The notes under the pieces are model-generated. The model saw only the letters and a list, made by a program, of their open reading frames with translations, ran no database searches and had not been told where the DNA came from. Shown here in pieces: positions 1 through 8,481 of a stretch of 62,040 nucleotides of DNA (positions within the stretch are counted from its first letter, which is position 1; the number at the start of each line of letters is the position of its first letter). Source of the stretch: Planctomycetota bacterium (GTDB taxonomy: Bacteria > Planctomycetota > Brocadiia > Brocadiales > Brocadiaceae); the NCBI GenBank assembly GCA_016873165.1, contig VGXV01000021.1, positions 1-62,040 of the forward strand, given 5' to 3'. The position numbers and the translations under genes were made by a program.

Positions 1-102
1 ACTGGTGCGGATTTCTATAATCCGTAACTAAAAAACCTGAAAATACGGGTGCGGTCAATGGAATGAATGCTTTTGGACATTATAATTTTTTCATTTAATA
101 AG

Positions 103-125
103 GCAAAAAATCTACGATTTTTTGC
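103..125. repeat. Short perfect hairpin
   Basis: Two 10-base arms (GCAAAAAATC and its complement) flank a three-base loop. A run of six T lies inside the 3' arm, so it could act as a weak terminator for a gene left of the window. No gene in 1-206 can be supported. Confidence 0.4.
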
Positions 126-206
126 TATGGGAAATCTTTTTCGCTTGACAAAAGCCTTCTAATGGGTGACACCATTTGCCCCCCCCATTTGCCCTCGAAA
201 AAATGA

Positions 207-362
207 AAATGCTTTCTAAAATGGCCTGAATGCGAAATTGGTGCAAAGATTGATACCCTTGCAAACAAGACCGCCATAAAGGAATACCACGAACTCGATT
301 TTAATCAACTTCTCGAAGTCCTCAGGAAGAACAAAAACAAAAAACTTGACAATTTTGCATAG
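207..362 (+). pseudogene. Gene fragment, possibly from an N6-adenine DNA methylase
   Basis: An open stretch without a start codon reads FLKWPECEIGAKIDTL, then NKTAIKEYHELDF and LLEVLRKNKNKK before a stop. From memory this resembles the segment just before the C-terminal tail of Eco57I-like (type IIG) DNA methylases; that family link is tentative. The fragment has no upstream coding sequence, so it is debris. A related copy of its first part (FLK-LGRKIGTEIDTLTNK) lies at 1048-1110, on the other side of the toxin-antitoxin pair. Its 3' end overlaps the promoter of that pair. Confidence 0.45.
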
Positions 363-374
363 CTGCATTAATAT
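346..374 (+). promoter_or_regulatory. Sigma70-type promoter of the toxin-antitoxin pair
   Basis: A perfect TTGACA (346-351) is followed by a 17-base spacer and TAATAT (369-374). The antitoxin start is about 40 bases downstream. Antitoxins of this family usually repress their own promoter, so autoregulation is expected but no operator was identified. Confidence 0.75.
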
Positions 375-414
375 GGCCTTAATTCTAGTCAACCTTAATG
401 GAGGTCTTTGTATT

Positions 415-675
415 ATGAGAACCTTATCTCTGTCAGAAGCAAAGATGAAGCTCAGCAGCCTCGTTGAAACTGTTAGTACTACCGACGAGGAGATAGTAAT
501 TACAAAAAATGGTTCACCTGCCGCTGTTTTGGTGAGTCCGGACGAATTTGAAAGCTGGAAAGAAACAATCGCCATTCGCTCTGATTTGCCATTAATGCAG
601 GAAATTAAAGAAGGATTAAAGGCATTAAAAAGGAAAAAGGCAAAACTGTTTACACTTGATGAACTTCTGGATTGA
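415..675 (+). CDS. Phd/YefM-family antitoxin
   Basis: An 86-residue protein with the Phd/YefM fold signature: an N-terminal DNA-binding part (MRTLSLSEAKMKLSSLVETV), the core ITKNGSPAAVLVSPDEFES at residues 29-47, and a C-terminal tail (residues 60-86) that would wrap the toxin. It should neutralise the toxin encoded 12 bases downstream and repress the shared promoter. The start at 415 is chosen because GGAGG sits about 10 bases upstream; an upstream in-frame ATG at 346 overlaps the -35 box and is unlikely. Type II toxin-antitoxin assignment rests on family knowledge plus gene order. Confidence 0.9.
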   Translation: MRTLSLSEAKMKLSSLVETVSTTDEEIVITKNGSPAAVLVSPDEFESWKETIAIRSDLPLMQEIKEGLKALKRKKAKLFTLDELLD

Positions 676-687
676 TATATCCTGAAA

Positions 688-1023
688 ATGAGCAAGATCA
701 TAAGAATACTCAGAGTTCCTGACAGTGTGGCAGAGCTTATGAGAAATATGCATCCTCATCTTAAGAAGAAAATCAAGGCATCCCTACAGTCTATAATCTC
801 TGATCCTTATTTAGGAAAAGCACTAAAGGATGAACTTGCTGGTTTGAGAAGTTTTCGAGTCAGCCGATTTAGGATAATATACAGGATTTCAGACGAGAAG
901 CTAATTGAAACTGTTGTAATAGGTCCCCGCGAACGCATATACGAGGATACTTTGCGGTTGCTTAAAAAAAATGAAGATATTGGAGATGCCGGAAATCAAA
1001 ATAAACATACAAGTAATTCATAA
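688..1023 (+). CDS. RelE/ParE-superfamily toxin
   Basis: A 111-residue protein. The core is typical of the RelE/ParE fold: a helical N-terminal half (residues 8-40), the segment LKDELAGLRSFRVSRFRIIYRI at about 46-67 with conserved arginines, and the strand ending VIGPRERIYED at about 77-87. Members either cleave mRNA on the ribosome (RelE) or poison gyrase (ParE); sequence alone does not decide which. The last 15 or so residues are polar and probably a disordered extension. It lies directly behind its antitoxin in one transcription unit. The pair is intact although it sits between decayed gene fragments. Confidence 0.88.
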   Translation: MSKIIRILRVPDSVAELMRNMHPHLKKKIKASLQSIISDPYLGKALKDELAGLRSFRVSRFRIIYRISDEKLIETVVIGPRERIYEDTLRLLKKNEDIGDAGNQNKHTSNS

Positions 1024-1047
1024 AAAATGAGAAACAGGGAAATCAAG

Positions 1048-1355
1048 GGTTTTCTGAAATAGCTTGGACGCAAAATCGGCACTGAGATTGATACCCTTAC
1101 AAACAAAGTTTTATTTTATTTCTTGAAAAAATAGCACGCAGCAAACAAATAATACTCTCTTTTGAAGAAATATACGAACGGGAAAAAATCCGTGAACGGC
1201 CAATGGTGACTAAATTATAATATACGGATAAATTTTTAGAACTCGGGATTATTGAACCGGTTGGTAGGACAAAAGGTACGAAATATATTCTCTCTCATAA
1301 ATATTATGTGCAAGAAGGAAAGGCTGGAATACATACAATTAAAAACTCATTGTAA
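1048..1355 (+). pseudogene. Decayed gene: methylase-like start joined to the winged-helix tail of an AlbA/RecG-like protein
   Basis: The first part (1048-1110) repeats the FLK...IGTEIDTLTNK motif found at 213-270, with a stop after FLK. From 1122 a different frame reads LEKIARSKQIILSFEEIYE, then, after an in-frame stop, FLELGIIEPVGRTKGTKYIL and ends at 1355. This second part looks like the C-terminal winged-helix region of AlbA_2-domain (RecG-like) ATP-binding proteins. At least two stops and a frame change show that it is dead. It is a mosaic of two families next to the toxin-antitoxin pair. Confidence 0.6.
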
Positions 1356-1385
1356 TCATTAAATCAATAAAATACAGATACCGTA

Positions 1386-3002
1386 ATGAGCCAGTTTCTT
1401 TCAACCAAAACCACCCGAATCTTCCTGCCTATTCTGTTATCTTTGATTTCTTTTCTTGTTTACCTGAACACCCTTCACCATCAATTTGTATTCGATGACT
1501 TTAGGATCATTACGAACAACCCGTACATAAAGGACTGGAAGTACTTTCCGGCGCTTTTTAACAGCGATTATTTCAAAATTTCCGGGGAACTCAGCTACCG
1601 TCCGCTGGTAACGCTTACCTATTGTATCGATCACAGCATATGGAATCTTAACCCGTTCGGATATCATTTAACGAACGTAATCATTCACCTATTCAATGTT
1701 TTATTGCTTAACTGTTTTATAAGACGTCTGACAAAGAATGTCCGACTCGCCTTTGTCTCGTGTCTGCTTTTTTGCTTACACCCAATACTTACGGAAACGG
1801 TAAATTCGGTCGGATTTCGCGAAGACCTTTTATGCGCCACCTTTCTCCTCTTAACCCTGTTTTTTTACGTTAAAACAAATACCGCTCAAAATAAGATAAC
1901 CTGTTATGTTCTTGCACTTCTCTCCTATTGTTTCTCTTTTCTTTCAAAGGAAACGGCAATCGCAACGCCATTTATTCTTTTTGCCGCAGACTGGTTTTTT
2001 TTACGTCAGGGGAAACAGATCAAACCGAAGATTGCAAAATATTATCCGGGTTTTATTGCTATTACCGGTATTTACCTGTTGTTCAGACTACTTCTTTTTA
2101 AAAGTACGGAAGAACATTTTACGTATCCGGGAAACAGCGTAATTACGAACTTTTTTACAATGGCAAAGGTTGCTGCTTCCTATGTAAAACTATTGGTCTT
2201 TCCTGTCGTTTTGAATGCGGATTATCATGTTACAACGGAGCTATCGGTTTTCAGATTCCCTTTTCTGCTTTCATTTGGATTGTTAATATCTCTGGGAATA
2301 GTTTTTCTGCGACTTTTAAAAAGACAGAAAGAACTGACATTCTGCATGTTCTGGTGTTTTGTTACCTTATTGCCTGTCATGAATATTATCCCTATCGGAA
2401 ATATTATGGCAGAAAGGTACCTCTATCTTCCTTCTCTCGGCTTTTGTTTCTTTTTAGGGTTGCTTTTTATAAAAATAAACACACCCTTCCGGCATTTCCT
2501 ACGGAATGTTTTTGCAACAATCCTCGTTTTTGTTCTTATTTTTTATTTTTGGGTAACAATCCGGCACAATAAAATCTGGTACGATGAAAATACATTATGG
2601 ACTTACATGGTAAATAGCGCCTCATGCAGTTTTAACGCACATAATAATCTGGGAAAGGTTTACTTTCAGGAAGGGAAAATTGGCAGGGCAATCGAAGAAT
2701 ATAATGTTTCTTTGGCAAAGGCATCGGAAGTGAATTATAAATTTCCTGCCGCACATTACAATCTCGGGCTTGCTTATGCGGAAGAAGCAAACTACGATAA
2801 ATCCATTCTGGAATTCAGGAATGCATTACAAATAAATAACAAAGATTGCGAATCCCACAATAATTTAGGAATTATGTATTTTAAAAACGGACAAACCAAA
2901 CTTGCCGTAGACGAGCTTAAAAAAGCAATCGAACTTGATCCAATGAATTCTGCGTATCGTTCTAATCTATCATTAATGTATAAACAAATAAATACGCCTT
3001 GA
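1386..3002 (+). CDS. TMTC-like multi-spanning membrane protein with C-terminal TPRs (paralogue 1)
   Basis: A 538-residue protein. Residues 10-410 hold about ten hydrophobic spans. The first extracytoplasmic loop carries the acidic pair FVFDD (Asp37-Asp38), a position that is catalytic in GT-C glycosyltransferases, followed by GELSYRPLVTLTY. The conserved MAERYLYLPSLGF motif comes near residue 350. About four TPR units occupy residues 415-535. This architecture matches DUF1736/TMTC proteins, whose animal members O-mannosylate proteins; a protein O-glycosyltransferase role here is inference. It is the shortest of three paralogues in this window (others at 3769-5766 and 15051-17612), mostly through fewer TPRs. 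No clear ribosome-binding site precedes the ATG. Confidence 0.8.
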   Translation: MSQFLSTKTTRIFLPILLSLISFLVYLNTLHHQFVFDDFRIITNNPYIKDWKYFPALFNSDYFKISGELSYRPLVTLTYCIDHSIWNLNPFGYHLTNVIIHLFNVLLLNCFIRRLTKNVRLAFVSCLLFCLHPILTETVNSVGFREDLLCATFLLLTLFFYVKTNTAQNKITCYVLALLSYCFSFLSKETAIATPFILFAADWFFLRQGKQIKPKIAKYYPGFIAITGIYLLFRLLLFKSTEEHFTYPGNSVITNFFTMAKVAASYVKLLVFPVVLNADYHVTTELSVFRFPFLLSFGLLISLGIVFLRLLKRQKELTFCMFWCFVTLLPVMNIIPIGNIMAERYLYLPSLGFCFFLGLLFIKINTPFRHFLRNVFATILVFVLIFYFWVTIRHNKIWYDENTLWTYMVNSASCSFNAHNNLGKVYFQEGKIGRAIEEYNVSLAKASEVNYKFPAAHYNLGLAYAEEANYDKSILEFRNALQINNKDCESHNNLGIMYFKNGQTKLAVDELKKAIELDPMNSAYRSNLSLMYKQINTP

Positions 3003-3177
3003 TAGACGGGCAATATTTTCTGAATATTGTAAGCATTTCATCAACAGGTCTTTTATAAATTTTAGCAACAACAATTCCCTCCGTATCTTTCGGGGAAAAA
3101 TCTGAATATTTGTGTGAAGTCTTTATCCAGGGTAATAATGACCATGTTTTGCAAGTAATCCTCTTTCATGAGAACAG
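3003..3177 (-). pseudogene. Fragment of a PIN-like (DUF5615-type) toxin
   Basis: On the minus strand the reading MKEDYLQNMVIITLDKDFTQ resembles the DUF5615 PIN-like core (VITLDKDF). After a one-base frame change it continues as KDTEGIVVAKIYKRPVDEML and ends near the 3' end of the upstream TMTC gene. The N-terminal half is missing and the frame is broken, so it cannot be active. No antitoxin partner is visible. Confidence 0.55.
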
Positions 3178-3308
3178 ATATGAGAAAAAAACTTAAAACA
3201 GTTATGAATACCTAACATTATGATCACTAATCAAGGTGTGACCCCAACATCTGGCCAATGCCATTAAGGTAAGGTAGGGCGAATTAAGGCGTTGTTTTTT
3301 ACGCCGAA

Positions 3309-3473
3309 TCCACCAATAATACGCACAGAAAAAGGGCAGCGGATATAGACATTTATTTGGCATCGATAGATGATATAATAAAAATGAAAGAATTTAGCGG
3401 AAGACGCCAGGATTTAAGTGATATTGCAATGCTTAATAAGGTAAGGAAATATATGGAGGAAGAGAATGGATAA
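3309..3473 (+). pseudogene. C-terminal remnant of a minimal nucleotidyltransferase (DUF6036/AbiEii-like)
   Basis: The open stretch ends with ASIDDIIKMKEFSGRRQDLS and a terminal KYMEEENG. The I-DD-I-x-MK...GR-QDL-DI pattern is typical of the C-terminus of MNT-type nucleotidyltransferases used in toxin-antitoxin and abortive-infection systems. The catalytic N-terminal domain is absent. Its stop overlaps the start of the small ORF at 3466. Confidence 0.55.
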
Positions 3474-3636
3474 GGGATTTGAGTACACGCTTGAAGATGA
3501 AAAAATAATTGAATACATGAAATTATCCACAGAAGATAAATTAAAATGGCTGGACGAAATAAACGAGTTTAACAGAATAGTGCTAAGTAATCACGAAAAG
3601 GAACTGAGGGATAAATTAAGAAAATGCGAAATATAA
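3466..3636 (+). CDS. Small 56-residue protein next to the nucleotidyltransferase remnant
   Basis: The ORF has GGAGGA about six bases before its ATG and overlaps the preceding stop, so it looks translationally coupled. The product is highly charged, with STEDKLKWLDEINEFNRIV in the middle and RDKLRKCEI at the end. From memory, similar short proteins commonly follow DUF6036-type nucleotidyltransferases. With the upstream partner truncated it is probably a stranded remnant of that pair. No function is assigned. Confidence 0.5.
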   Translation: MDKGFEYTLEDEKIIEYMKLSTEDKLKWLDEINEFNRIVLSNHEKELRDKLRKCEI

Positions 3637-3768
3637 TAAATAAGATAGCAAAATGCATGTCCTCATAAATATCCTTTTTACTCCAGTATAGAAACGCTTT
3701 TTGAACATATAAATTCCTGTTTATAACAATTTCAGTATAAGAAATATTTCTTCATCCTTTTCCCGATA

Positions 3769-5766
3769 ATGTTCCGAATACTATCCTTAGCCATACTTTT
3801 TTTGCTGCCTTTTCTCGCATTCCTCAATGCACTTGACAATACCTTTGTCTATGACGATGTATTTACTATTATCGATAATTACTTCATCAGGGATTGGGGG
3901 AATTTCCGGCATCTATTTACCCATGAATATTTCAAGCATTCGGGAGAAGCCACATATCGGCCTCTTGTAACCCTCTCGTATTTCATTGATTATTCGATAT
4001 GGCAACTTAACCCTTTTGGATACCACATGGCAAATCATGTATTTCACGCTATTGCCGTTATCCTTGTCTGCCTCATAACTTCTGCAGTTATTCGAAAAAA
4101 AACAGTTTCTTTTCTGGCTGCGATGCTGTTCGGTGTGCATCCGATTCTGACCGAAACGGTAAACGCAATCAGCTATAGGGAAGACCTCCTGACCACGGTA
4201 TTTTTTCTGGGTTCTCTCTTGCTATTCATTTATTCCTGCAATAATTTCAAAAGATACATATTTCTGTATCCGCTATCGCTCCTTCTCTATCTTTTCGCAT
4301 TATGCTCCAAAGAGATGGCAATTACTTTGCCTGTGATGGTTTTTCTTTTCGATTGGATTTTCGGGGACAATGCACAAATTAAAAAGAATGCCATGAAATA
4401 TTATGTTGGGTTCATAGCGGTAAGTGTTTTTTATCTCTTTTTAAGATTCGTATTGCTGCATAATCCCTCCGAGGGACAATTAACGTATCCGGAAGACAGT
4501 TTCTTTGTAAATGCGCTTACGATGCCGAAGGTAGTTGCCTCATATATCAAACTCTTGTTCCTCCCCACATATTTCAATGCTGAATATATGATTGACTCTA
4601 TAACAACACCTCTTGCTTTCCCCTTTCTTTTCAGCATGTTTTTATTGTGCGTTACGGGAGTAATTACTTTCAGGTTTTACTCGCATTCAAAACCTTTCTT
4701 TTATTTTATGGTATGGTTTTTCGTCACGCTCACTCCTGCAATGAACATCCTCCCTATTGCCAACATTATGGCAGAAAGATATCTTTATTTGCCTTCAGTG
4801 GCCTTTTGTGTAATTTTGGCAATCATAGTGCAGACCATATGGGAAAAAGCCTGTACATATATATTGCTCAAAAAAAGAGTGGGTGGAATAAGTACAACAG
4901 GAACGTCTTTTCTCCCTGCCGGTAGCAAAGGCACAACGACGAAGCAAAAAAACACCCTCAAAACTGTTATGATTGTTGCATTCGTCGCAATACCTGTCAT
5001 TCCCTATTCAATAACCACCCTACAAAGAAACAGGTGCTGGAAAGATCAATTTACCTTCTGGTTAACCACCGTGAAAGACTCCCCCGATAGCGCCAGAGCA
5101 CACAACAATCTTGGCATGATTTACTTTGAAAAAGGAGATACTGATCGTGCAATACATGAATTTCAAACCTCGGTTGCTCTGGAATCCGACCCGGAATATC
5201 ACCACAACCTGGGAATGGCTTACCAGCGAAAAGGCATGAAAAAAGAGGCCGTACAGGAATATTTACTTGTCTTAAAGATGAATCCTGATTCTGCCATCAC
5301 TCACAATAATATGGGCAATATATTAATTGATTTGGGAAGAATTGACGATGGAATCATGAAATTCAAAGATGCTATCCGCTTAAAACCAAATTACTATGAC
5401 GCGCATTATAACGTGGGGCTTGCCTATTTTAAGAAAGGGCTTTTAAATGAGTCGATGGAAGCATTTAAAAATGCCATACATTACGAACCGGATCATCCGG
5501 AAGCGCACAGTTGTCTGGGAACGGTCTATGCAAATGCAGGGATGGCTGACGACTCCATCAGGGAATATAAGGAAACACTGCGTTTGCAGCCAAACTATAT
5601 CACCGCATATAAAAATCTCGGCATGGTATATCTCAATTATAAAAAAGACGTACAAAACGCAATAGAGTATTTCCGTGAATTTATTAAGCGAAGCCCTGAT
5701 AATAATGAAGCGGAGGAAATACGCAGAATGATTGAAAAGATTCAAGCCTTGCAGAAAACAAATTAA
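3769..5766 (+). CDS. TMTC-like multi-spanning membrane protein with C-terminal TPRs (paralogue 2)
   Basis: A 665-residue paralogue of the gene at 1386-3002. It has the same order of elements: an N-terminal span, the FVYDD acidic pair (Asp29-Asp30), GEATYRPLVTLSYFIDYS, about ten membrane spans to residue 420, the MAERYLYLPSVAF motif, then about six TPRs (residues 440-650). A proline/threonine/lysine-rich loop (residues 370-405) not found in paralogue 1 lies between the last spans. The likely role is transfer of a lipid-linked sugar to secreted or surface proteins, with the TPRs binding a partner; this is inferred from the TMTC family. The coding strand and spacing suggest its own transcript. 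Confidence 0.82.
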   Translation: MFRILSLAILFLLPFLAFLNALDNTFVYDDVFTIIDNYFIRDWGNFRHLFTHEYFKHSGEATYRPLVTLSYFIDYSIWQLNPFGYHMANHVFHAIAVILVCLITSAVIRKKTVSFLAAMLFGVHPILTETVNAISYREDLLTTVFFLGSLLLFIYSCNNFKRYIFLYPLSLLLYLFALCSKEMAITLPVMVFLFDWIFGDNAQIKKNAMKYYVGFIAVSVFYLFLRFVLLHNPSEGQLTYPEDSFFVNALTMPKVVASYIKLLFLPTYFNAEYMIDSITTPLAFPFLFSMFLLCVTGVITFRFYSHSKPFFYFMVWFFVTLTPAMNILPIANIMAERYLYLPSVAFCVILAIIVQTIWEKACTYILLKKRVGGISTTGTSFLPAGSKGTTTKQKNTLKTVMIVAFVAIPVIPYSITTLQRNRCWKDQFTFWLTTVKDSPDSARAHNNLGMIYFEKGDTDRAIHEFQTSVALESDPEYHHNLGMAYQRKGMKKEAVQEYLLVLKMNPDSAITHNNMGNILIDLGRIDDGIMKFKDAIRLKPNYYDAHYNVGLAYFKKGLLNESMEAFKNAIHYEPDHPEAHSCLGTVYANAGMADDSIREYKETLRLQPNYITAYKNLGMVYLNYKKDVQNAIEYFREFIKRSPDNNEAEEIRRMIEKIQALQKTN

Positions 5767-6188
5767 TAATGCTTAGAACACCTTTAGGACACGGATTTAT
5801 CGAGTGCACCTACAAATCTTCTTTTTAACGCCCCCGATGAGCAGAAGCCGGGGGCTGTCTATCTCAAGCAGGATTGTTCCCGAAGTACTGCGCGCTTCGG
5901 AAACATCTATTTTTATCTTTATTCCATTAATGCCGGAATTTTATGCTATGCAATATTTGTTGTCAAACGAAAACCAATAGGAATACATGGGTTCTTTTAT
6001 GAAGTTTTCACAGGTTGGATGGAGAAATTAAAGGGCAATCCAACATTTTACGGCAAACGGGCGTGTAATTAATGATTATCCATTTCTGCAAAATTTTAAT
6101 GTAGTTGAAAATACGGCTATGTTATGACATAATTTTCAAACCGCACGACAACGTGCGCATTTGTATCATTATTAAACAGGTGTATCGT
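5767..6188. other. Intergenic region without a supported gene
   Basis: About 420 bases. A GC-rich inverted repeat (GCCCCCG, 12-base loop, CGGGGGC; roughly 5830-5855) may help end transcription of the TMTC-like gene, but no T-run follows. A short open stretch near 5992-6072 (GFFYEVFTGWMEKLKG) has no start and is not recognised. Confidence 0.4.
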
Positions 6189-7601
6189 ATGCAAGCACTA
6201 TTAACGGAAGAAAAAAAATCAGACATTTCAGACACGTTTAAACGTGATGCCAAATATCTTACCTTCGAATTAAGCGGTGAAGAATACGGACTCGACGTAT
6301 TAAAGGTGAAAGAAATTATCAGTATGGTAAAAATCACACCCGTACCGAAGACGCCGGAATACGTAAAAGGCATCGTCAATCTTCGCGGCAAGGTAATTCC
6401 GATTATTGATTTGAGGTTGAAAATGGGAGTGCGTGAAGCAGAGTCTTCTAAAGATACGTGTATTATTATCGTTGAGACACACAACGTTCTGAAAGGAATT
6501 ATCGTTGATATGGTATCGGAAGTGCTTAACATACGAAACGATGATATGGAACCTTCTCCCCAATTTAAAAGCGGTATTAACACAAATTATTTTCTGGGAA
6601 TAGCAAAAATAAAAGGAAAGCTGAAACTATTACTCAACATTGATACTGTACTGGGAACAGACGTCCAAAAACCCTGCCGGGGAAAAAATAATCCAATCAG
6701 TGAAAACAAGAAAAATACCTATAGCACAAACAATGATGACAAGAAATTGGAAAAGAATGAGTCTTTGATGCCGGAAACATGCGCTCCGGAAAATATCTCA
6801 TCAGAAGATCCGGAAGATAATATTTTGCCGGAAGACAGTAAAGCGATCGAGAATATTGAGGATAACATCCCCACAACTCAAGAAATACAAACGGATAGTG
6901 TCTTAAGCCATACCACCGGCGGCGGGGAACCAATTGAACCGACGGAAACAAAAAGCACTGAGGATGTTTTTGACTTAAATGCAACTGAAGAAACACAAGA
7001 GAAGATTGTTTTAACCGATACTACCGGCGCCGGAGAAACAATAGAACCAAACAGAACAGGCAAAGAGGATGTCGTCGATCTGAATGTAATTGCAGGCGTT
7101 ATTTCCAACGATATAAAGGAAGCCACAACATCATTATTTGAAACAATGATCATGATGGAAATGAAATTTAAAGAATATTCCCTGGTCGATGAGACAAAAA
7201 TAAAGAGCGATGTGGTATGCATGATCAGCTTCACCGGCAAATATCATGGCATTGTAAGTTTGTTTTGTTCGAAAGAACTCGCGCTGCAAATTGCGTCAAA
7301 TATGTTAATGGAAAAACAAACGAGATTGACTACGGAAGTAAAAGATGCCGTAGGTGAAATACTCAATATGATTGCCGGAAGCGTAAAAACAAAAATTGCT
7401 GAAAAATACGGAGAAACATATCTTTCCATACCGCTGGTAATTGTGGGAGAAGATATCTCCGTCTCCGTTACGGAAACTCCGGAAATATCTTACAAGACAA
7501 CCGTGGTCTGTTTTACGAAAGACCCGTGGATTACGACAAGTTTCAGTTATAATAACGAAATTATGACCGTAGGTTTATTATTAAAAAAAACAATCCGGTA
7601 A
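6189..7601 (+). CDS. CheW-CheX fusion protein
   Basis: A 470-residue protein. Residues 10-160 form a CheW domain (KYLTFELSGEEYGLDVLKV; TPEYVKGIVNLRGKVIPIID). An acidic, Thr/Ser-rich linker follows (about 165-300) and contains two imperfect copies of a block with TTGxGExIEP...EDVxDLN. Residues 300-470 form a CheX/CheC-like domain (GEILNMIAGSVKTKI, FTKDPW) closely similar to the separate protein at 29274-29780. CheW couples receptors to CheA, and CheX-type proteins dephosphorylate CheY-P, so one polypeptide may bring a phosphatase to the receptor-kinase array. The start at 6189 has an AGGTG about eight bases upstream; a longer ORF from 6105 adds 28 atypical residues. Confidence 0.85.
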   Translation: MQALLTEEKKSDISDTFKRDAKYLTFELSGEEYGLDVLKVKEIISMVKITPVPKTPEYVKGIVNLRGKVIPIIDLRLKMGVREAESSKDTCIIIVETHNVLKGIIVDMVSEVLNIRNDDMEPSPQFKSGINTNYFLGIAKIKGKLKLLLNIDTVLGTDVQKPCRGKNNPISENKKNTYSTNNDDKKLEKNESLMPETCAPENISSEDPEDNILPEDSKAIENIEDNIPTTQEIQTDSVLSHTTGGGEPIEPTETKSTEDVFDLNATEETQEKIVLTDTTGAGETIEPNRTGKEDVVDLNVIAGVISNDIKEATTSLFETMIMMEMKFKEYSLVDETKIKSDVVCMISFTGKYHGIVSLFCSKELALQIASNMLMEKQTRLTTEVKDAVGEILNMIAGSVKTKIAEKYGETYLSIPLVIVGEDISVSVTETPEISYKTTVVCFTKDPWITTSFSYNNEIMTVGLLLKKTIR

Positions 7602-7632
7602 TGACCGCGGTTACCCCACAAAAATACCAAAA

Positions 7633-8391
7633 ATGATTACCGTATGGATTTATACACTTGCAAGTGTTTTCACTATCAGTTTGTTTTCATTGGTAGGAAT
7701 CGTAACGTTATTATTCAGAAAAACAGATCTGAAGCAAGTCCTTATTTACTTTGTTAGTTTTTCCGCCGGAAGCTTGTTGGGAGACGCTTTCCTCCACCTT
7801 CTTCCTGAAGCAGTTGAAAAAGCAGGTTCTGTTTTTCGGCTAAGCACCTCGTTATTTGTATTATGCGGAGTGGTTATTTACTTTAGTGTTGAAAAATTTA
7901 TCCGTTGGCGGCACTGCCATATACCTCCGACGGAGGAACATCCCCACCCTTTCTCCTTAATGGTCTTGTTTGGCGGCGCCGTGCATAATTTTATTGACGG
8001 ATTGATCATCGGAGCAAGCTATATGGTAAGCATTCCGATAGGTTTTGCCACAACAATGGCAGTCGTCTTTCACGAAATCCCTCAGGAAGTCGGAGACTTC
8101 GGTTCGTTATTGCATGGCGGGTTCAGCAAAGCAAAAGCGCTTTTTTTCAATTTCCTTTCAGGATTATCCGCCTTGCTTGGCGCAGTTATTATCTTGATTC
8201 TCGGCTCTTATGTGGAAGGAGTAACCTCTTTCCTGGTGCCTTTCACCGCGGGAGGCTTCATCTATATCGCAAGTTCCGATCTTATACCGGAATTGCACAG
8301 AGAGGTGAAAATTACAAAGTCGCTCATCCAACTGGCATTTTTCATATTAGGAGTATTGGGAATGCTGGCGTTGTCTTTTATCGGAGAATAG
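7633..8391 (+). CDS. ZIP-family divalent metal transporter
   Basis: A 252-residue membrane protein with about eight spans. The ZIP metal-binding motifs are visible in spans IV and V: HNFIDGLIIGASY (about 118-130) and HEIPQEVGDFG (about 147-157). A cytoplasmic stretch with several His residues (RWRHCHIPPTEEHPHP, about 92-107) lies between spans III and IV, as usual in the family. It should import zinc, iron or another divalent cation across the inner membrane. It starts 31 bases after the CheW-CheX gene and may be cotranscribed, though no functional link is apparent. Confidence 0.88.
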   Translation: MITVWIYTLASVFTISLFSLVGIVTLLFRKTDLKQVLIYFVSFSAGSLLGDAFLHLLPEAVEKAGSVFRLSTSLFVLCGVVIYFSVEKFIRWRHCHIPPTEEHPHPFSLMVLFGGAVHNFIDGLIIGASYMVSIPIGFATTMAVVFHEIPQEVGDFGSLLHGGFSKAKALFFNFLSGLSALLGAVIILILGSYVEGVTSFLVPFTAGGFIYIASSDLIPELHREVKITKSLIQLAFFILGVLGMLALSFIGE

Positions 8392-8481
8392 GGGTATCTC
8401 AATAAATAGCAGGCGCCAGGAAAAAGGAAAATGAATTTTATGGAAAATGGATTCTCTCAGAAGATTACGGCACGATGGTTG

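Noticed and set aside
216-701. Long minus-strand open frame over the antitoxin
   Set aside because: It is the shadow of the antitoxin gene and its promoter region; the plus-strand reading has a family match, a promoter and a ribosome-binding site.
5830-5855. GC-rich hairpin as a certain terminator
   Set aside because: Stem is good but no T-run follows on either strand.
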